From: Williamsia muralis
GTDB lineage: Bacteria; Actinomycetota; Actinomycetes; Mycobacteriales; Mycobacteriaceae
Reading direction: 5' to 3'
Assembly: GCF_002735905.1 (NCBI RefSeq)
Contig: NZ_PEBD01000005.1
Location: 248,001-312,000 of the forward strand
Length of the DNA stretch: 64,000 nt
Shown: one piece after another, positions 29,476-38,327 of the stretch
Position numbering within the stretch: position 1 is the stretch's first letter
How the letters are laid out: each line of letters starts with the position of its first letter
The notes under the pieces: model-generated
What the model was told of the DNA's origin: nothing
What the model saw: the letters and a program-made list of their open reading frames with translations, nothing else
Database searches by the model: none
Program-made: the position numbers and the translations under genes

Positions 29476-30683
29476 TCAATGCTCCTGGGCTTGTCTGCGA
29501 TCCACTGCGTCACAGGCAAAGTGGGACGCCATGTTGTCATCGTGCCGAGTGCTTCGGCATGGTCGATGTGGAAACGTCGTAACGTTCCGCCCACCAGAGA
29601 TCGCTGTTTCACGAGCACTGCCTCTGACTCGATGGTCACGGCGTTGACGACCATGCGACCGCCGTCGAGAAGGGCTTCCCAGCAGCCATCGATGATGCCT
29701 GGTGCCGTGACTCCTCCGCCGATGAAGATCGTGTCCGGGTCGGGCGCATGTTCGAAATCGTCGGGCGCTCTGCCGAGTACGGTGAGATTGCCGCTGACCC
29801 CCATGTCTGCCGCGTTCCGGGCGATTCGCTCCCGCCGCAGTGGGTCGGATTCGAACGCTATCGCTGTGCAACTGGGATCGGTGCGCAACCACTCGATGGC
29901 GATGCTGCCCGCACCTGCGCCCACATCCCACATCAGCTGGTGTGGGGCCGGGCGTAGTGCGGTGACTGTCAGGGCGCGAACGGCCTGTTTGGTGAGCTGT
30001 CCATCGTTGGAGAAATCGGTGTCGGGAAGTCCTGCCTGACTGCTCACCGCAGGTCCCACACAGTGCACGGCGACAAGGTTGAGTCGGTCGACGACCGGTG
30101 CTTCCCACGTTCGGGCGATCCCGGTGACATGCCGTTCGCGGTGTGAACCGAGTTGTTCGAGCACCGTGATCTGCGACCAGCCGAATCCGTGTGTGGTCAG
30201 CAGTTCTGCGATGTGTGTCGGCGATGTCTCGTCGCGACTCAGGATGAGCAAACGTACGTTGTCGGTGACCGCCGAGAGGATCGAGTCCAATGGGCGGTCG
30301 ACGATGCTGCGGATCGACGTGGTGGACAGGTCCCAGCCCAGTCTTGCGGCGGCGAGACTGACGCTGGACACCGCCGGGATGATTCGGACATGTTGCGTGC
30401 CAACTTGTTTGACGATGGATGAGCCGACGCCGTGAAACATCGGGTCGCCTGAAGCGAGGATGTGGACCGCTTTCGGTTCTGTACGGGCCAGGACATCGCG
30501 AAGATGCCTGGACATGGGACTGGTCCACGGACGCAATTCAGCCTGGACGGGTGCGAGAAGGTCGATCTGGCGGGCTGATCCATAGATGACGCGGGCGGAC
30601 TGCAGTTCCCGTTGGGCTGCCACGGTGAGACCGTCCCAGCCATCGGCTCCGATCCCCACCACGACAAACCGCGGGTCGGTCAT
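29472..30683 (-). CDS. cobL: Precorrin-6Y C5,15-methyltransferase (decarboxylating)
   Basis: 403 residues, CbiE-CbiT fusion. The N-terminal half is a tetrapyrrole methylase (VVVGIGADGWDGLT, ILASGDPMFHGVGSSI). The C-terminal half is a Rossmann methyltransferase with WDVGAGAGSIAIEWL as the SAM-binding motif. It adds the C5 and C15 methyl groups and removes the acetate carboxyl at C12. The ATG at 30681-30683 overlaps the SDR stop by four bases; the frame is open to 30761 but the additional residues do not match the family. Confidence 0.95.
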   Translation of the reverse strand: MTDPRFVVVGIGADGWDGLTVAAQRELQSARVIYGSARQIDLLAPVQAELRPWTSPMSRHLRDVLARTEPKAVHILASGDPMFHGVGSSIVKQVGTQHVRIIPAVSSVSLAAARLGWDLSTTSIRSIVDRPLDSILSAVTDNVRLLILSRDETSPTHIAELLTTHGFGWSQITVLEQLGSHRERHVTGIARTWEAPVVDRLNLVAVHCVGPAVSSQAGLPDTDFSNDGQLTKQAVRALTVTALRPAPHQLMWDVGAGAGSIAIEWLRTDPSCTAIAFESDPLRRERIARNAADMGVSGNLTVLGRAPDDFEHAPDPDTIFIGGGVTAPGIIDGCWEALLDGGRMVVNAVTIESEAVLVKQRSLVGGTLRRFHIDHAEALGTMTTWRPTLPVTQWIADKPRSIE

Positions 30684-31438
30684 CGTGGCATCCGACGCCA
30701 GATGGCCCGAGGCAGCAATCGCATGATGAAGAACATGGGGCGTAGTGCAGCCGGTATCCATACCTCCGTTTTGCCTGCATGCAGAGCCTTGACCACGGCG
30801 TCAGCCACCTGAGGAGCTGTCTTTGACATCGGTGCGGGTTTGACGCCCGATGCCATCAGTTCTTTGGTCATGTTCCCGATGACGAATCCGGGGCGTGCCA
30901 GCAGTAGACGAACACCGGTGCCGTGCAACGCATCCGAGAGACCGGAAGCGAACCCGTCCAGTCCTGCCTTGGTCGATCCGTAGACGTAGTTCGCGCGACG
31001 GACCCGGACACCGGCCACCGAGGAGAAGACGATGAGGTCGCCGCTTCCCTGCGTCTTCAGCGCTGCGGCCAAGGGGGTCATCACACTGATGTGAGCCAGG
31101 TAGTCGGTGTGGGCGATCTGCAGGGCGTGCTGGGTGTCCACCTCGGCGCGGGCCTGGTCGCCGAGGATGCCGAAGGCGATGATCGCCACATCGATCCTGC
31201 CGAACTCGGCGACTATTTTCCTGATCAGCTCGTCGTGATGCGCCGTGTCATTCGCATCGAACTCGATGGTGTACACCTCAGCGGCGTTCTCGCCGAGCAT
31301 CCGTTCGCGCTGATCAGCCAGGTCGTCGGACCGACGCGCGGCCAGAACCACTGTCGCTCCCCCGGCGAGACGGGCAGCGACCTCGACACCGATCTCGCTA
31401 CGTCCTCCGAACAGAACCACCACTCGACGATTGCTCAC
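30680..31438 (-). CDS. Short-chain dehydrogenase/reductase of the cob cluster
   Basis: 252-residue classical SDR. It has a dinucleotide-binding FGGRSEIGVEVA, an active-site Ser in VFSSVAG and the Tyr/Lys pair in YVYGSTKAG. Its sequence style (GGRSEIG, AFGILGDQ) is close to the DprE2-type reductases of the arabinan pathway, and it corresponds to Rv2073c by position before cobL. Whether it acts in cobalamin synthesis or only shares the promoter is unknown. The start is a GTG at 31438. A hydrophobic C-terminus (PMFFIMRLLPRAIW) suggests membrane contact. Confidence 0.85.
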   Translation of the reverse strand: MSNRRVVVLFGGRSEIGVEVAARLAGGATVVLAARRSDDLADQRERMLGENAAEVYTIEFDANDTAHHDELIRKIVAEFGRIDVAIIAFGILGDQARAEVDTQHALQIAHTDYLAHISVMTPLAAALKTQGSGDLIVFSSVAGVRVRRANYVYGSTKAGLDGFASGLSDALHGTGVRLLLARPGFVIGNMTKELMASGVKPAPMSKTAPQVADAVVKALHAGKTEVWIPAALRPMFFIMRLLPRAIWRRMPR

Positions 31439-31476
31439 CGGTCGAGTATCCCAAACCGGACGCGGACTCTTGTGGG

Positions 31477-33456
31477 TCAGGCCTCTGAGGGCTTGGATAT
31501 CCTGGGCGGGCGCGTCACCTGGACGACGTTGCGGTAGAACTCCTCGACGAGCTTGTTGGCTGAAGCGACAACGTTTCCGCGGTTTCGTTCCAAGCTGTTG
31601 CCGCGCGTTATCTTGAACTGCTTTGGAGGTTTGCCGTCAGCGGGGAGTAGCGCTTCCGGTTTCTCTCGCACCGTCCCCAGCAATGCTCCGACAGGCGCCG
31701 CATTTCGTCCAGCAAACACCGCCTCGACCAGAGTGTCCTTGTGAGCCGCGGCGAGTTGTTTGGTCAGCCAGTTCACCCGGGTCATCGGCCTCCCCTCTCT
31801 GGGCGCATCCACGGTCATTGAACACTCGACGCGCTCAGATCGGAGGTCAACCGACAGGGTGAGGGGCCCAGCAGCGCCGGGTACTCGCAGTGAGCCGAAC
31901 ATGACGCCTGAGTCAGCGAGTTGCTGTGCCCGGCTCGTGCTGTCCGCGCGATTGCGGGGAAAAATAGGTCGGACATCGACACTGAGTAAGCACGACAGGT
32001 CATGTCCGATATGGCGAACCAGCTGATCGAACATATGGCAGACCTCGGCTGCGCCCTTGCTGTCGGCATTGAGGGTCTTTGTCTTCACAGCCTCGCGGAT
32101 CTGTCCCCATTGAGGCCCCATGTCGGTGAAGCCGTGTAGACCCGACTTCGGGTGCTGAAGGTATCTGACGAATTCTCTCAGCACCCACCCCTGCGACGAA
32201 TCCTCGACCTGCTTGTGCATTGACATCGAGATCGCCACCGAACGGATTTCGTCCCACGAGAGGTGATGCAGGGCAACTTTCTTGAGCTTTCTCCGGTCGA
32301 CCTTGACCGGGTGCTCATCGTCGGCACCTGGGAGTTGATTGCTGATTGTGATGACCGCGTCGAAGCCGAGCGACCGCGCAATGTCGACATAGATCTGAAC
32401 TTGTTCTGCCGTCAACTTCGCTGTCGATGACTTCGCTTCGATCAGAGCTGTCCAGGTCTTCAGCCCACGAGTGACGCGTAGCAGCCCGTCTGGTCTGTAT
32501 CTCTTGTCTTGCCAGTCGAACTCCGGCTCGATGAAGGTTTCTACGGCTCCTACTGGGCCACCGCTTCGCCGTACCATCTCTCTTCCGAGCTCACGCACTC
32601 CACTCATCACCGACAGAACCGCAGACACTGCTCGGCGCTCTCGCTCATCGCCAGAGCCGATGGCGGAAACAGAGAAAAGGCGAGCGCGGTCCCACTCGCC
32701 CTTGTCGACTGGCTCGGAGATCGACCAATCCGGCAACTTCGGCGGTCGTAGGACTTTTTTAATAGTCATCTGTTTGCCGGATGCCACGGCGCCGACTGGG
32801 TTGTCGTTCTGGGGCGTCGGAGCCGATTCAGGTTGCACGTCCACGACCTCATCGCTTGACACTTCGTCGTCTTGCGGATCGACCTCCACGCCAAATTCTG
32901 TCGCCAGAACGCCCAACCCATCTGCAAAGCCCTGACCGATTGCGCGGAATTTCCACTCCAACCCGCGCCGGTACACCTCGCCGAACAACAGAGCCAGAAC
33001 TGGCTCGTCTATGGCTATGCGGAACAGGGCTGAGGGCGCCGCAGTATCACTCTGCGTGACGACGATTTCGAGTTCCTCGGCCGCCGCGAAGGTGGTAGCG
33101 GCGTCCTGGTCGAGACTCGCGCTCACGACAACGCGCGCGATGTCTTCAGGAAGGGCCGCGAGATCTACAAGAAGCACGTCACTGGAGGCGGCTTCCGTTG
33201 CCTCGCCCTCTTGCGCAGACGCTTCGGAGATACGGACGGAACCTCCCGCCGCTTCCCGCTGGTTGTAGAACACGAAGTCAGAATTGCTCCTGACCTTCCC
33301 GTCAGCACCGAGTAGCAGGATGCTCACATCAGGGCGCACACCTGACTCGGTCGGAAAACGGCTGCGGACCGTAATCGCCAGGCGGTCGTTACCATTGTTA
33401 ATGTCTTCGAGGGAAACGTTCTGTCCACGAACAAGTTCCAGGGTAGGGCTGGCCAT
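31477..33456 (-). CDS. TerD domain fused to a PD-(D/E)xK-like nuclease domain
   Basis: 659 residues. Residues ~1-193 are a divergent TerD domain starting LVRGQN and lacking the canonical DLDAS and acidic loops. An acidic linker runs to ~225. Residues ~250-420 contain RPDG (PD at 322-323), a hydrophobic strand ending IEAK (E340, K342) and Q352 in a following helix, which together fit the PD-(D/E)xK nuclease fold. The remaining ~240 residues are not recognised. G+C looks lower than in the neighbours: sampled 60-base lines inside it have 33 and 37 G+C against 45 in cobIJ. It separates homologues of Rv2073c and Rv2074, which are adjacent in M. tuberculosis, so it was probably acquired. It may act on DNA or RNA under stress. 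Confidence 0.75.
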   Translation of the reverse strand: MASPTLELVRGQNVSLEDINNGNDRLAITVRSRFPTESGVRPDVSILLLGADGKVRSNSDFVFYNQREAAGGSVRISEASAQEGEATEAASSDVLLVDLAALPEDIARVVVSASLDQDAATTFAAAEELEIVVTQSDTAAPSALFRIAIDEPVLALLFGEVYRRGLEWKFRAIGQGFADGLGVLATEFGVEVDPQDDEVSSDEVVDVQPESAPTPQNDNPVGAVASGKQMTIKKVLRPPKLPDWSISEPVDKGEWDRARLFSVSAIGSGDERERRAVSAVLSVMSGVRELGREMVRRSGGPVGAVETFIEPEFDWQDKRYRPDGLLRVTRGLKTWTALIEAKSSTAKLTAEQVQIYVDIARSLGFDAVITISNQLPGADDEHPVKVDRRKLKKVALHHLSWDEIRSVAISMSMHKQVEDSSQGWVLREFVRYLQHPKSGLHGFTDMGPQWGQIREAVKTKTLNADSKGAAEVCHMFDQLVRHIGHDLSCLLSVDVRPIFPRNRADSTSRAQQLADSGVMFGSLRVPGAAGPLTLSVDLRSERVECSMTVDAPREGRPMTRVNWLTKQLAAAHKDTLVEAVFAGRNAAPVGALLGTVREKPEALLPADGKPPKQFKITRGNSLERNRGNVVASANKLVEEFYRNVVQVTRPPRISKPSEA

Positions 33457-33558
33457 CGTTGAACTATTCCACGGACGTGCGACCGCAGCCGTCGTTTGCG
33501 TTCAATCAGCCAGAGTCCTGTCCGAGTGGGTGGCCAGAGGCATGCTGGCCAAGTTGAC

Positions 33559-33564
33559 TATTCT
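33559..33564 (+). promoter_or_regulatory. Putative -10 element (TATTCT) of a leaderless transcript
   Basis: TATTCT fits TANNNT and ends six bases before the ATG at 33571. No Shine-Dalgarno is seen, so a leaderless message is likely. Confidence 0.5.
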
Positions 33565-33570
33565 CTGTAG

Positions 33571-33981
33571 ATGTCCAAAACAGCAGCCGACCTCACCCCT
33601 GATGCGCTCGAGTTTCTGAGCGTCCGCCATCTGGGAAGCCTGACCACCGTGCGGCAGGCCGGGACGCCCCACGTTGTTGCGGTCGGCTTCACCTACGACG
33701 AAGAAGCCGAGCTCGTCCGGGTGATCACCTTCGAAGGAAGCCAGAAGGTACTCAACGTGGAGCGTGCGGGGTATGCGGCGGTCTTCCAGGTGGATGGCCC
33801 GCGCTGGCTGACCCTCGAGGGCCCGGCGTCGGTGCACCGCGACCCCGGCGCTGTCGCCGAAGGTGAACGTCGCTACGCGAACCGCTACAAGCAACCAAAG
33901 GTCAACCCGCGACGCGTAGTCATTCAGATCGAAGTCAAGCGCGTACTCGGCTCACGAACTCTCCTCGGAACCACTGACTAG
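33571..33981 (+). CDS. F420-dependent biliverdin reductase-like protein (Rv2074 family)
   Basis: 136-residue split-barrel protein of the PPOX/flavin-deazaflavin reductase class. It aligns by eye along its length with Rv2074: HLGSLTTVRQAGTPHVVAVGFTYD, RVITFEGSQKVLNVERAG, VFQVDGPRWLTLEGPASV and the C-terminal NPRRVVIQIEVKRVLGS. Rv2074 reduces biliverdin with F420H2, so a similar role is inferred. Its position next to the SDR of the cob cluster matches M. tuberculosis except for the TerD-nuclease gene placed between them. Confidence 0.85.
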   Translation: MSKTAADLTPDALEFLSVRHLGSLTTVRQAGTPHVVAVGFTYDEEAELVRVITFEGSQKVLNVERAGYAAVFQVDGPRWLTLEGPASVHRDPGAVAEGERRYANRYKQPKVNPRRVVIQIEVKRVLGSRTLLGTTD

Positions 33982-34023
33982 TTCGTAACGCACCAGCCAG
34001 AACGCATTGGCTGCCAACAAGTA

Positions 34024-35583
34024 TCAGTCTGACGGCCCGGGTTGCCTGACGTCGTCGTCCCCGGTGGCCATTGCCTCGGCCGGGTTGTGTTGCTGGAGCT
34101 GCATGCGTTGTTCGCGTTCGTCGAGTGCCTGTTGGCGTTCGGCGATGATGTTCTGCCATGCCGCTTCGATGGTGTGGTCGGTGTGGTGGGCTCGGTTGAC
34201 TCGCGGTTGTTGGTCCGGGTCGATGTATCTGGGTGGAATCCACGCGACTCGGCCGGCGTCGGGGCCGTCGGTGAGCATGATGGTTTGCCATTGGTCTTCG
34301 CCAGGTCCGATCATCTTGTGGTGCGGGATGCACGCCGGGGCCAGTTCGTCGATGTCGGTGAAACCGCCGTCGGCCCAGGCGGTGGTGTGGTGGATCTCGG
34401 TCCAGGAGATGGGGTTGCGACAGCCTGGGCTGGTGCAGCCTCGGTCTTTGGCGAACAGCGCCATCCGTTGACCTTGCTGGGCGGTGCGTTTTGCCCGGGC
34501 GAAGTAGAGGACGTCGGCGGAGTGGTTGGCGAACACTGCCAGCGACCAATCCGCCCGCGTCGCCAACTCCAAGGCATCCTTGGCTGGCAGGTCGACACCG
34601 GAGGCGGTGTGGGCGATACCGGCGGCCTCATCAAGCTGCTGCTTGGTCATCGTGATGATCACCTGCACCGGCAGGCCACGGTGGGAGGTGCCGAGCAGTT
34701 TGTACTCGAGGATGGTTTTGAGGATTGCTTTGAATGCGTCGTGTTGACGTTGGGCACGGGAACGGGTGTCACGCCCGGCCGCGGCCTCGATGACCGCTGG
34801 ATCCATGCTCGGGTCATCGACGGCCCCGGTAGGTGAGTTCGGGTCGTCAGGATTGTTCATCCCGGGTGCTGCCCACACATCCATCACCGTCCGAAACAAC
34901 GCCAACGTCGCCGGATCCAGATTTCCGGTGAGCTTGCTCATCATGTCCAACCCTTGTGCACCGTCCGATAGGCCGCGGTTGCGTTTGCGGTCGACGTCGT
35001 CGGTAAGTGTCCCGTCCGGGTCCACCCGCGCTAGTACTTCTCGACCACACACCTCAAGCTCAGTCGGAGTCAACGTGCGGGCGTTGTCGGTCATCCAGGC
35101 ATCGACCACGTCATACACTTCCGGCGCTGACTTGTGCGGAATCTTGTCGCGGACTTTGAGCATCACATCCATGTGCGCCAACCCAATAACACCCTCGGCC
35201 AACGCTTCCGCAGCAGCCGGACACTTAGGGGGCAACGCCTCACCCTGCATCGACACCAACACACCGGCAGCATCGAGTGCTTTCAACCGCGAGGAGGCAT
35301 CACCACGAGACACGCGCAGCTCACTCATCACAAACCGGTGCAACGTCGAATGACCAGCCTTACGAAACAAACCCCGATCATTCACCTCCTGCAACCGCTT
35401 GAGGCCCTGAAACGACAGTGCCCGAACAACTCTCTCGTTCACCCGCACCAACTCAGCAACCTGCACATCATCAACATCAGCTGACGACGCACCAGCAATC
35501 CGCTGCAACACCGCATCAAGATCGCGATACAACCCCACCAACACCGGCATTGGCGGTGGATCCACCGTCACCGAATCACTCAT
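34024..35583 (-). CDS. 13E12-repeat family HNH endonuclease (DUF222-HNH)
   Basis: 519 residues. The N-terminal two thirds are a DUF222 domain (ELVRVNERVVRALSFQGLKRLQEVNDRGLF...; RGLPVQVIITMTKQQLDEAAG). A C-terminal HNH motif follows with CTSPGCRNPISWTEIHHTTAWADGG...ACIPHHKM, giving the Cys pair for zinc and the catalytic His. These genes are abundant and repeated in mycobacteria and relatives (REP13E12) and several are induced by DNA damage; their biological role is not settled. The ATG at 35581-35583 is chosen because the frame upstream of it has no domain content. An SOS-box-like palindrome lies 61 bases upstream. Confidence 0.88.
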   Translation of the reverse strand: MSDSVTVDPPPMPVLVGLYRDLDAVLQRIAGASSADVDDVQVAELVRVNERVVRALSFQGLKRLQEVNDRGLFRKAGHSTLHRFVMSELRVSRGDASSRLKALDAAGVLVSMQGEALPPKCPAAAEALAEGVIGLAHMDVMLKVRDKIPHKSAPEVYDVVDAWMTDNARTLTPTELEVCGREVLARVDPDGTLTDDVDRKRNRGLSDGAQGLDMMSKLTGNLDPATLALFRTVMDVWAAPGMNNPDDPNSPTGAVDDPSMDPAVIEAAAGRDTRSRAQRQHDAFKAILKTILEYKLLGTSHRGLPVQVIITMTKQQLDEAAGIAHTASGVDLPAKDALELATRADWSLAVFANHSADVLYFARAKRTAQQGQRMALFAKDRGCTSPGCRNPISWTEIHHTTAWADGGFTDIDELAPACIPHHKMIGPGEDQWQTIMLTDGPDAGRVAWIPPRYIDPDQQPRVNRAHHTDHTIEAAWQNIIAERQQALDEREQRMQLQQHNPAEAMATGDDDVRQPGPSD

Positions 35584-35983
35584 CGACAAGCCCCCCAGCC
35601 CTCGAACCCCTTTCATCAAGTCTACCAACAGAATCCGATATTGTCGAACAGGTATTCGACTTCTACGAGTCGGGCACCTACACCGATCGAACGAGGCCTC
35701 AGCGGCCTGGGGAAGGAACGACAGTGCGCGATCAGATTGCGGCAAAACATGATTCACATACACGCGACCAAAGGGGTAGGCGGCCTCGATGCGGACCGCC
35801 TCGCCGCAGAGGTTCCCGGGTTCGGGTCATCGTCGATGGATCAGGCCGGACGGAGACCGGAGCCGGTTCGGTACGGCTACTCCGCAGCGATGGGGCAGTC
35901 GCTGGCGCCGCCGGCCGCGGCCCTACTGATCGGCGTCGTCGCTTCTGCAGCCTGAGCCTGCACAGTGGGTAGAAAGTGCGCCG
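35584..35983. other. 400-base region without a supported gene
   Basis: Between the 13E12 start and the M24 peptidase stop I see the SOS-box-like site at 35644-35659 and otherwise nothing recognisable. Short open frames on the plus strand here have no family features. It could hold a decayed gene or only the promoter region of the 13E12 gene. Confidence 0.6.
35644..35659. promoter_or_regulatory. SOS-box-like LexA site upstream of the 13E12 gene
   Basis: TCGAACAGGTATTCGA matches the mycobacterial LexA pattern TCGAAC-N4-GTTCGA with a single mismatch (A for G at the start of the second arm), and is flanked by one further complementary pair. LexA sites in front of 13E12 genes are reported in M. 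tuberculosis, which supports the call. Confidence 0.7.
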
Positions 35984-37108
35984 TCAGACCGACTTCAGCT
36001 CATGAGGCCGCTGATTGAGTGATTCGCATCCGTCGGCTGTGACCACGACGATGTCTTCGATTCGTGCACCCCATCCACCTGGGAAGTAGATCCCGGGTTC
36101 GACGCTGAAGGCCATTCCGACCTGCAGCTCGGTGTCGTTTCCCTCAACGATGTAGGGCTCTTCGTGGACTGACAGACCGATTCCGTGGCCGGTCCGATGG
36201 ACGAACTTGTCGGCCAGTCCGGCCTCGGCCAGCACATTGCGGGCCGCTGCATCGATCTCCTGAGCGCTGACGCCCGGCCGTACTGCCGCCACCGCGGCGC
36301 GCTGGGCTTCTTCCAGTACCCGGTACCGACGGGCTATCTCCCCGGAAGGTTCTCCTACACAATAAGTTCGAGTGCAATCCGAGTTGTACCCGGGCTCGAC
36401 AGGACCGCCGATGTCGACGACCACCACATCGCCGTCTTCGATCACCCGATCAGACACCTCGTGGTGGGGGTCGGCGCCGTTGGGGCCGGAGCCGACGATG
36501 ATGAACTCGGCGCCGGTATGACCCTCGGCGACGATCGCGGCCTCGATGTCGGTGGCGACCTCGCGTTCTGTCCTTCCCGCCGAGAGCCATTCGCCGACAC
36601 GAGCATGAACACGATCAATCGCTGCACCCGCCCGGCGCAACGCGTCGATTTCCGCGTCGTCTTTGGTCATCCGTAACTGACGTAGAACGCCGGTGGCCAA
36701 TTCGGGGCTCGAACCGAACCTGGCGGCCAACGGAACAGTGTGAAGTGCCGGTGCCGCATCAGAGACGGCATAACGACCTGCGCTCACACCTGCTGCGTCA
36801 ACTGCGATGGCATACGGGTCCTGACCGTCTACCCAATCGTGGACAACCAGGCCCAGCTCGCCGACCGCAGACTCCCGCAGGGCCGCGAGTTCCAACCTCG
36901 GAACCACGACCTGCGGATCCCTATCGGGACTGATCACCAGTGCAGTCAGACGTTCGAACGTACTGGCGCGGGAACCGGTCAGGTAGCGCAGATCGGGCCC
37001 GGGCGTGATGAACAGCGCAGACAATCCGGCTGAGCCCGTCAACTGCTGCGCACGTTGCAGTCGGGACCGATACACCTCTGCTGAGAATCGCTCGTGAGCC
37101 ATGTCCAT
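35984..37108 (-). CDS. pepE: M24 family Xaa-Pro dipeptidase/aminopeptidase
   Basis: 374 residues: N-terminal creatinase-like domain (about 1-135), then the metallopeptidase pita-bread domain. The five metal ligands are visible: Asp in VVVVDIGG, Asp in SDCTRTY, His in GHGIGLSVHEEP, Glu in SVEPGIYF and Glu in ARIEDIVVV. It should cleave dipeptides with C-terminal proline in the cytoplasm. It matches Rv2089c (PepE) by sequence and position. The first ATG (37108) and one two codons later (37102) are both possible. Confidence 0.9.
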   Translation of the reverse strand: MDMAHERFSAEVYRSRLQRAQQLTGSAGLSALFITPGPDLRYLTGSRASTFERLTALVISPDRDPQVVVPRLELAALRESAVGELGLVVHDWVDGQDPYAIAVDAAGVSAGRYAVSDAAPALHTVPLAARFGSSPELATGVLRQLRMTKDDAEIDALRRAGAAIDRVHARVGEWLSAGRTEREVATDIEAAIVAEGHTGAEFIIVGSGPNGADPHHEVSDRVIEDGDVVVVDIGGPVEPGYNSDCTRTYCVGEPSGEIARRYRVLEEAQRAAVAAVRPGVSAQEIDAAARNVLAEAGLADKFVHRTGHGIGLSVHEEPYIVEGNDTELQVGMAFSVEPGIYFPGGWGARIEDIVVVTADGCESLNQRPHELKSV

Positions 37109-37196
37109 CAGGCTAACCGGCCCTCGAAGAGGCGGTCCTTCCCGGTGAGCGGTCGCTGAACGGGCGAAAACGGACGGTTAGACGGATGATGTACAG

Positions 37197-38243
37197 ATGG
37201 GATCGAAAGACGGCAGCGTGAACCGTGGACGCGAGCCGCGCAGACTCCGTGCGGTCCCGAGTACGCAAAACGACCCGCAGTTCGCGACCCTGCATGGTTA
37301 CAAGCGCGCATTTCGTATGGCAGGGAGCGGTCCGGCCGTCTTGTTGCTGCACGGAATCGGTGACAACTCGCTCGCCTGGGAGCCGGTGTTCGAGCAGCTG
37401 AGCGAGAAATACACGGTGATAGCTCCCGATCTTTTGGGTCATGGACTGTCTGACCGGCCCCGAGCCGACTACTCGGTCTCTGCATTCGCGAACGGCATGC
37501 GTGATCTGCTCACGTACCTCGATATCGAACGCGTCACCGTGGTCGGACACTCGCTGGGCGGGGGCGTGGCCGGCCAGTTCGCCTATCAATACCCCGAGAT
37601 GGTGGAACGGCTGGTTCTCATCGGCACCGGTGGCGTCACCAAGGGTGTCAACCCAGCTCTCCGAGCGCTGTCGCTGCCCCTGTCCGAACTCGCCTTGGGC
37701 GTGATCTCTGTACCCGGAGTGTTCCCGACTTTCTCGACCGTCGCCCGGATGATGCAGAACCTGTTGCCCATGGCGATGTTCCGCGACAACACCGAGGTGG
37801 TCCGTGTCCTCGAGCGCATGCCGGAGAAGGGTTCGGCCGAGGTGTTCGCGCGGACTCTGCGATCGGCTGTCGACTGGCGCGGCCAAGTGGTCACCATGCT
37901 CGACCGCTGTTACCTGAGCGCCGCCATCCCGACTCTGATCGTGTGGGGTTCCGACGACCAGGTGATCCCGGTGAGTCATGCCCATATGCTGCACAGTGCG
38001 ATGCCAGACTCGCAGCTCGAGATATTCGAGAAGTCAGGCCATTTTCCGTTCCGCGACGAGCCCGACCGGTTCGTCGATCTCTTCCTCCGATTCGTCTCTG
38101 CCACAAAGCCTGCGTCGATCACTCGCAACGACGTGAAAGTGGCCCTGCGACAGGGTCCCCCGCCCAGACCGCTGACGGGCGATCCTCATACGCAAATCGC
38201 AGTTCTCGACGCGATAGACAGCGACGAACGAAGCGCGACGTAG
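37197..38243 (+). CDS. Alpha/beta hydrolase
   Basis: 348 residues. The oxyanion segment LLLHGIGDNSLAW, nucleophile elbow GHSLGGG, acid residue region VWGSDDQVIP and catalytic His in KSGHFPF are all present, so it should be an active esterase or lyase of the MhpC/epoxide-hydrolase-like group. The first ~30 residues are basic and disordered. A C-terminal extension of about 45 residues follows the fold. The substrate is unknown. It is divergent from the M24 peptidase gene across 88 bases and followed by the exonuclease gene on the same strand. Confidence 0.85.
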   Translation: MGSKDGSVNRGREPRRLRAVPSTQNDPQFATLHGYKRAFRMAGSGPAVLLLHGIGDNSLAWEPVFEQLSEKYTVIAPDLLGHGLSDRPRADYSVSAFANGMRDLLTYLDIERVTVVGHSLGGGVAGQFAYQYPEMVERLVLIGTGGVTKGVNPALRALSLPLSELALGVISVPGVFPTFSTVARMMQNLLPMAMFRDNTEVVRVLERMPEKGSAEVFARTLRSAVDWRGQVVTMLDRCYLSAAIPTLIVWGSDDQVIPVSHAHMLHSAMPDSQLEIFEKSGHFPFRDEPDRFVDLFLRFVSATKPASITRNDVKVALRQGPPPRPLTGDPHTQIAVLDAIDSDERSAT

Positions 38244-38327
38244 AACTGCCGCCGACAGTCGTCCGCAGACATCGTTCGGATCGACTCGGATCACCGGGAC
38301 AAGCATTCACCTGTCGGTGGATCTGGC

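Noticed and set aside
33994-34013. 6-bp hairpin between the F420 reductase and the 13E12 gene
   Set aside because: Short stem with an eight-base loop and no U-run; could be chance.
35790-35860. tRNA-like GGTTC segment
   Set aside because: No cloverleaf with an acceptor stem or anticodon arm could be drawn around it.
35418-35972. Plus-strand open frames in the region upstream of the 13E12 gene
   Set aside because: No recognisable domain, compositionally like a shadow, and partly antisense to the 13E12 gene.
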